From contig CANQDH010000038.1 in the NCBI GenBank assembly GCA_947591565.1, positions 1-8,537 on the forward strand: a DNA stretch of 8,537 nucleotides, written 5' to 3'. The first letter of the stretch is position 1. Each line of letters starts with the position of its first letter. The translations under genes were made by a program, and so were the position numbers. Under the pieces are notes generated by a model. That model did not search any database and was not told where the DNA came from. It saw only the letters and a program-made list of their open reading frames with translations. The stretch comes from an uncultured Bacilli bacterium. Its GTDB lineage: Bacteria; Bacillota_I; Bacilli_A; RF39; UBA660. Positions 5,138 to 8,537 of this stretch are shown here, in pieces.

Positions 5138-6461
5138 TTTCATCCTCCATTAACATATTAAAAGGTTCGACATAATCAAAATTTAAAATAGCAAATATAT
5201 CGCCTTTGGTTTTATACTTTATAGCATCTTTAGCCTCATCTAAATTAGGAAAAGTTTCAATTTTTTTCTCATTAATGCCCGCGAGTTTCATTCTCGTTGC
5301 TATATCAAAAGCATGAAGACCAACACATATAACTTTTTCAATATCTAACCCCGTTAATATTTCAAAATCGATGTCATAAAGCCATGATAAATCATCAAAA
5401 CGATATCTTCTACTTATCTCTTTCCATCCGATAACAATAACCTTTTTCCCTTTAAATCTTTTCGTATATAGTAAAGATTGATTAAATGTCGAAGCATTTT
5501 CATTTTTATTATTTAAAACATGGACCAAACGTTTTTGATACTTATAAACACTTGTATTTTTTTGGTTATTAGAAGTATTCGATATAACAGTACAAATATT
5601 ATCTATATCTATATTTAAGCACGAAGCTAAAGTAAAAGATGCCATGGTATTGTAAATCGAATATAAAGTATTTGATGGAACATGTAAAGTATACTGATTA
5701 TTAATGGTAATTTGCTTTTTTTCATAATTTAATTTTGTAATTTCATAATCGATTTTTGGTCTTTTAAAATCACATGATGGGCATTGATAACAGCCAATAT
5801 TTTCAAATTGGTAGTAAGCATAATCTAATTTGGTATGACATTTAGGACAATAAACAAGATTCAAATTTTCAAAAAGACTTTTCTTATACGAATAACTATT
5901 TTTATGGATTCCGTAATATGTAACTGGAAAGTTTTGATTTAAAACAAATTTTTGTAAATAAGGATCATCGCCATTTAAAATAAGATGCATACCAGGTTTT
6001 AAGGCTTTCTTTATTTCCTCAAAAACTAAATCAAAATGTCCTTGTCTTGGAGGTTGATCGCGGCATATATTCGAAATAACGACATATTGTGGTGTTATAT
6101 CTTTAAAAACAAATTTTGTATACCTTTCATCTATCTCATAAACAAGTGCTTGTTTATTAATCTTGCCTGTTAAAGAGCAATTTTCAAGTAAAAGTGTAGC
6201 AATACCAGCACTTAAATTAGAACCTTTATAATTATGAGCAACCGTATAACCACTTTTTCTTAATATATCAGCAATCATACTTGATATACTACCCTTTCCA
6301 CTTGAGCCTGTTACAGCAACAACTATTTGTGGAAGTTTAAAACTTTTAAATAGATTTTTATTGATTTTCAAGGCTATCTGCCCTGGAAGTGAGCTACCTT
6401 TATGAAGCATTTTACCTATCAAAATGAATATTTTACCAGTTATAATACTAACTATTTTCAT
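5124..6461 (-). CDS. murT: MurT-like Mur ligase (lipid II isoglutaminyl synthase ligase subunit type), divergent
   Basis: The protein has 445 residues from ATG 6461, nine bases after AGGAG; the in-frame ATG at 6470 directly abuts AGGAG and is disfavoured. Order of domains: short hydrophobic N-terminus; Mur ligase central ATPase domain with phosphate loop AVTGSSGKGSIS (about 49-60), NYKGSNLSAGIATLL (77-91), YEIDE (108-112) and NICRDQPPRQGH (131-142); a four-Cys zinc ribbon (Cys205, 208, 227, 230) inserted as in MurT; and a C-terminal MurT domain with GWKEISRRYRFDDLSWLYDI (345-364) followed by DFE. MurT uses ATP to activate the D-Glu carboxylate of lipid II for amidation. Departures from MurT as I know it: GTNGKTT has become GSSGKGS (a FolC-like loop), RDQLDRYGE has become RDQPPRQGH, and the KNPxGxN region reads NKNENASTFN. 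Placement beside gatD fixes the family; the altered motifs leave the substrate open. Confidence 0.87.
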   Translation of the reverse strand: MKIVSIITGKIFILIGKMLHKGSSLPGQIALKINKNLFKSFKLPQIVVAVTGSSGKGSISSMIADILRKSGYTVAHNYKGSNLSAGIATLLLENCSLTGKINKQALVYEIDERYTKFVFKDITPQYVVISNICRDQPPRQGHFDLVFEEIKKALKPGMHLILNGDDPYLQKFVLNQNFPVTYYGIHKNSYSYKKSLFENLNLVYCPKCHTKLDYAYYQFENIGCYQCPSCDFKRPKIDYEITKLNYEKKQITINNQYTLHVPSNTLYSIYNTMASFTLASCLNIDIDNICTVISNTSNNQKNTSVYKYQKRLVHVLNNKNENASTFNQSLLYTKRFKGKKVIVIGWKEISRRYRFDDLSWLYDIDFEILTGLDIEKVICVGLHAFDIATRMKLAGINEKKIETFPNLDEAKDAIKYKTKGDIFAILNFDYVEPFNMLMEDENDEH

Positions 6462-6470
6462 AAACCACAT

Positions 6471-6491
6471 CTCCTAAAGGAAATTATATCA
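6471..6491 (-). promoter_or_regulatory. Extended -10 promoter and ribosome binding site of murT-gatD
   Basis: Minus-strand TGATATAAT (6491-6483) is a perfect extended -10 element identical to that of tmcAL. AGGAG follows at 6475-6471 and sets the start at ATG 6461 (nine-base gap). No good -35 is seen. The predicted leader begins at about the ribosome binding site. Confidence 0.5.
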
Positions 6492-6540
6492 TATTTATAC
6501 TAATTTTAATATAGCCAAACAATAATATTTTTATCCATTT

Positions 6541-6560
6541 ATAATGACTAATGGCATTAT
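6541..6560. repeat. Imperfect dyad overlapping the promoter of the GlmU-like gene
   Basis: ATAATG (6541-6546) and CATTAT (6555-6560) are exact inverted copies eight bases apart, overlapping the -35 region of the rightward promoter and lying in the murT/GlmU-like divergent gap. It might be an operator; short AT-rich dyads also occur by chance. Confidence 0.2.
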
Positions 6561-6584
6561 TTTTGATACAATAATAATGGTGAT
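6544..6584 (+). promoter_or_regulatory. Promoter and ribosome binding site of the GlmU-like acetyltransferase gene
   Basis: ATGACT (6544-6549; four of six), 17 bases, TACAAT (6567-6572; five of six) with an upstream TG (6564-6565) making an extended -10. GGTGAT (6579-6584) is four bases before ATG 6589. The predicted RNA start falls at the ribosome binding site. A dedicated promoter shows that the short gene is an independent unit and not a 3' remnant. Confidence 0.5.
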
Positions 6585-6588
6585 ATAA

Positions 6589-7203
6589 ATGATAAAGTAT
6601 ATTGATAAGAAACATACTTATATTGGTGAAAATGTTCAAATTGGGGATGGTACGATTATTTATCCTAATGTTGTCATTGAAGGTAATACAATTATTGGTA
6701 AAAATTGTCTTATTTGTGTAAGTAGTGTTATTAAAGATTCTATAATTGGTAATGATTGTAACATCTATACATCATATATTATAAATAGTCAAATTGGTAA
6801 TCATAATACTATTGGACCATACGCTAATATTAGAGAAAATAATTACATATGTGATAATAATAAAATTGGAGCCTTTGTTGAACTTAAGAATTGTAATGTT
6901 AATAATAATACGAAAATTGCCCATTTATCATATTTAGGAGATACGTATATTGGTAAAAACGTCAACATCGGATGCGGAGTTGTAACAGCTAATTTTGATG
7001 GAAAAAGGAAAAATAAAACCAATATCGACGATGACTGTTTTATTGGTTGTCATAGTGTTCTAGTTGCACCTCTTAATATTAAAGAACATAGTTTTATTGC
7101 CGCAGGTTCAACCATAACCAAGGATGTGAATAATAATTGCCTTGCAATAGCAAGAGCCAGTCAAGTTAATTTAGAAGGCAAAAATCCTCTAATTGAAAAA
7201 TAG
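6589..7203 (+). CDS. Free-standing GlmU C-terminal domain: left-handed beta-helix glucosamine-1-phosphate acetyltransferase-like protein
   Basis: The protein has 204 residues, built almost wholly of hexapeptide repeats (for example IGDGTI, IGKNCL, IGNDCN, IGNHNT, IGKNVN), which fold as a left-handed beta-helix. It matches the acetyltransferase half of GlmU: IGPYANIREN (Arg82), IGAFVELKN (Lys100), KIAHLSYLGDTYIG with the catalytic-base His112 and Tyr115, NIGCGVVTANFDGKRKNKT (127-144), FIGCHSVLVAP (151-161), AAGSTITKDV (171-180), and AIARASQVN with the acetyl-CoA-binding Arg189. In that enzyme this half acetylates glucosamine-1-phosphate with acetyl-CoA on the way to UDP-GlcNAc. The roughly 230-residue N-terminal uridyltransferase half is absent: upstream DNA is a promoter region and then the divergent murT. 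The catalytic residues are intact, so it is probably active. Another acceptor sugar is possible. Confidence 0.88.
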   Translation: MIKYIDKKHTYIGENVQIGDGTIIYPNVVIEGNTIIGKNCLICVSSVIKDSIIGNDCNIYTSYIINSQIGNHNTIGPYANIRENNYICDNNKIGAFVELKNCNVNNNTKIAHLSYLGDTYIGKNVNIGCGVVTANFDGKRKNKTNIDDDCFIGCHSVLVAPLNIKEHSFIAAGSTITKDVNNNCLAIARASQVNLEGKNPLIEK

Positions 7204-7221
7204 AGTAAAAGGTGCTATAAT
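7193..7221 (+). promoter_or_regulatory. Strong sigma-A-type promoter of the LtaS-like gene
   Basis: TTGAAA (7193-7198; five of six), exactly 17 bases, TATAAT (7216-7221; perfect) with an extended TGC just upstream (7213-7215). The -35 lies inside the last codons of the upstream acetyltransferase gene. The predicted leader is about 18 bases with AGGTGG at 7235-7240. Confidence 0.7.
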
Positions 7222-7245
7222 GAACTAGTATGTGAGGTGGTAAGT

Positions 7246-8537
7246 TTGAAACATTTACTATTAAAATTAAAAGAAACATTTTTAAAAATTATTAAAGGCA
7301 CGAAAAAATATTGTAGAGAAAATATTTTATTTTTGACTTTTGTTATTACATCTATTTTAAATGAATTTTTATTAAGGGCTTTTTCAGTAAAAAATTATTT
7401 TGAATTAAAACCTTTAATTGCTGATTTAGCGATTATTTTAATTGTGGGTTCTTTTGGTTACTTCTTTAAACCTAAAAACCGTTTTAAATATTATTTTATT
7501 TGGGCGATATTCTTTACACTTGTATGTGTCATTAATTCAGCCTATTACAATAATTTTATGTCTTTTGCATCCTTTTCCTTACTTGCTACCTCTCTTCAGG
7601 CTAAATCAGTTACAGATGCGATTATCCAAAATGTCATCGAACTTAAAGATTTTACCTATCTATTACAGCTAATTATTCTCTTAATTGTTAATGGTAATTT
7701 AAAACGTAAAGGATACTTTAAAAAGTTAAAACAAAATGGTAAAGTTTTAGCTATTAATACTATGGTTATGGGTGTTATTGCTGTTGGGTTCTTTTTATCG
7801 ATGCTTACAAGTTTGGATATTGGTCGTTTTGGTAAACAGTGGAATCGTGAATATGTGGTTATGAAATTTGGTACTTATTTATATCAGTTTAATGATTTAT
7901 TTATTAGTTTAAAACCACAAATCAGTCCATTATTTGGATATGATGAACATGCCAAAGAATTTAGAGAGTACTATAATAATAAAGATTACACACATGAAAA
8001 TAATGCATATACAGGTATTTTTGAAGGGAAAAATATCCTTGTTATACATGCGGAAAGTATGCAAAAATTCACCATGGATACATCATTTAATGGAATAGAA
8101 GTTACACCTACTTTAAATAAACTAGCAAGTGAAGGTATGTTCTTTTCTAATTTCTATGCACAGGAAAGTGTTGGAACAAGTAGTGATACCGAATTTACCT
8201 TTAATACATCTTTAATGCCATCATCTAGTGGAACCGTTTTTGTTAATTACTGGAACCGTGATTACGTAACAATACCAAAAATTCTTAAAGAAAAAAATTA
8301 TTACACCTTTAGTATGCATGGTAATAACTGTACAATGTGGAACCGTAATGTTGTTCATGAATCTTTTGGATATGATAAGTTCTACTGTTACAATAAAGAT
8401 TATAATATTGATGAAATTTTAGGACTAGGTCTTAGTGATAAATCCTTTTTTGCCCAGTCCATTCCGAAAATAGAAGAAATTAGTCAAAATAATCAGAATT
8501 TCTATGGCGTCTTAATTATGCTTACGAACCACACACC
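7246..8537 (+). CDS. LtaS-like polyglycerolphosphate lipoteichoic acid synthase family protein, partial (C-terminus beyond the window edge)
   Basis: Translation from TTG 7246, five bases after AGGTGG (7235-7240), is open for 430 codons to the window edge; the first in-frame ATG is about 100 codons further on and would cut off membrane helices. About five hydrophobic segments (near residues 27-44, 57-74, 83-99, 137-149, 166-186) precede an extracellular sulfatase-fold domain. That is the LtaS layout, in which glycerolphosphate is moved from phosphatidylglycerol onto a growing teichoic acid chain. Visible motifs: NILVIHAESMQ with metal ligand Glu270; TPTLNKLASEGMFFSNFYAQ (287-306); VGTSSDTEFTFNTSL with the nucleophile region (311-315); MWNRNVVHESFGYDKFY with the W-x-R substrate motif (Trp365, Arg367); and MLTNHTP at the edge (His429). 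The remaining metal ligands (Asp-His near the C-terminus) lie outside. LtaS itself, a primase or another family paralogue cannot be separated here. Confidence 0.88.
   Translation, partial: MKHLLLKLKETFLKIIKGTKKYCRENILFLTFVITSILNEFLLRAFSVKNYFELKPLIADLAIILIVGSFGYFFKPKNRFKYYFIWAIFFTLVCVINSAYYNNFMSFASFSLLATSLQAKSVTDAIIQNVIELKDFTYLLQLIILLIVNGNLKRKGYFKKLKQNGKVLAINTMVMGVIAVGFFLSMLTSLDIGRFGKQWNREYVVMKFGTYLYQFNDLFISLKPQISPLFGYDEHAKEFREYYNNKDYTHENNAYTGIFEGKNILVIHAESMQKFTMDTSFNGIEVTPTLNKLASEGMFFSNFYAQESVGTSSDTEFTFNTSLMPSSSGTVFVNYWNRDYVTIPKILKEKNYYTFSMHGNNCTMWNRNVVHESFGYDKFYCYNKDYNIDEILGLGLSDKSFFAQSIPKIEEISQNNQNFYGVLIMLTNHT

Noticed and set aside
4421..6461. Idea that the murT-gatD pair is a decaying pseudogene operon
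   Set aside because: Both frames are intact over about 2 kb, ribosome binding sites and the coupled overlap are kept, and changes are concentrated at catalytic motifs while neighbouring motifs are conserved.
7442..7672. 76-codon plus-strand frame rich in Leu
   Set aside because: It is an alternative frame inside the membrane part of the LtaS-like gene, which reads through from TTG 7246; the hydrophobicity is a by-product.
1..8537. Search for tRNA, rRNA, CRISPR repeats, insertion sequences, transposases or prophage genes
   Set aside because: No cloverleaf-like segment, regular spaced repeats, terminal inverted repeats or mobile-element proteins were seen; nearly all DNA is accounted for by chromosomal genes and short promoter or terminator regions.

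Overview
The window is AT-rich chromosomal DNA (GC judged by eye at about 30% or below) from a walled, low-GC Gram-positive bacterium, most likely an uncultured member of the Bacilli or Erysipelotrichia type living in a gut or similar habitat. Supporting signs are strong AGGAGG/GGTGAT-type ribosome binding sites, the TmcAL, YceD and L32 group usual in Bacillota, a MurT/GatD-type pair, a RodA-type glycan polymerase and an LtaS-type teichoic acid synthase. Tryptophan is written TGG and one gene ends in TGA, so the standard genetic code applies and this is not a Mycoplasma-type genome. The exact taxon cannot be fixed from the sequence.

Layout from left to right. 1-239 (minus) is the 5' part of a prepilin gene carrying a run of nine G in its seventh to ninth codons. 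419-736 (minus) is a small membrane-anchored EIIB-like protein without the phosphorylatable cysteine. 853-1980 (plus) is rodA. It converges on a second prepilin gene at 2004-2408 (minus), with a bidirectional hairpin between them. 2480-3165 (minus) is the yceD-rpmF operon, divergent from tmcAL at 3270-4409 (plus). tmcAL converges on a murT-gatD operon read leftwards from 6461 to 4421. Divergent from murT, 6589-7203 (plus) encodes a free-standing GlmU-type acetyltransferase domain. It is followed by an LtaS-like gene with its own promoter and a TTG start, running off the right edge from 7246.

Much of the window serves the cell envelope: glycan polymerisation (RodA), lipid II modification (MurT/GatD type), amino-sugar acetylation (GlmU type), polyglycerolphosphate synthesis (LtaS type) and two pilin-like surface proteins. 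The translation genes (L32, YceD, TmcAL) are conserved housekeeping neighbours.

The most notable observations are: (1) the GatD homologue has lost the nucleophilic Cys, the catalytic His and probably the glutamine-binding Arg, while its MurT partner has a FolC-like GKGS phosphate loop and altered ligase motifs, suggesting a MurT-GatD pair with different chemistry; (2) the G9 tract in the first prepilin gene sits so that either gain or loss of one G gives an immediate stop, as expected of a phase-variation switch; (3) GlmU is reduced to its acetyltransferase half; (4) an EIIB domain lacks its active cysteine; and (5) many promoters place the -10 box only a few bases before the Shine-Dalgarno sequence, predicting extremely short 5' leaders.
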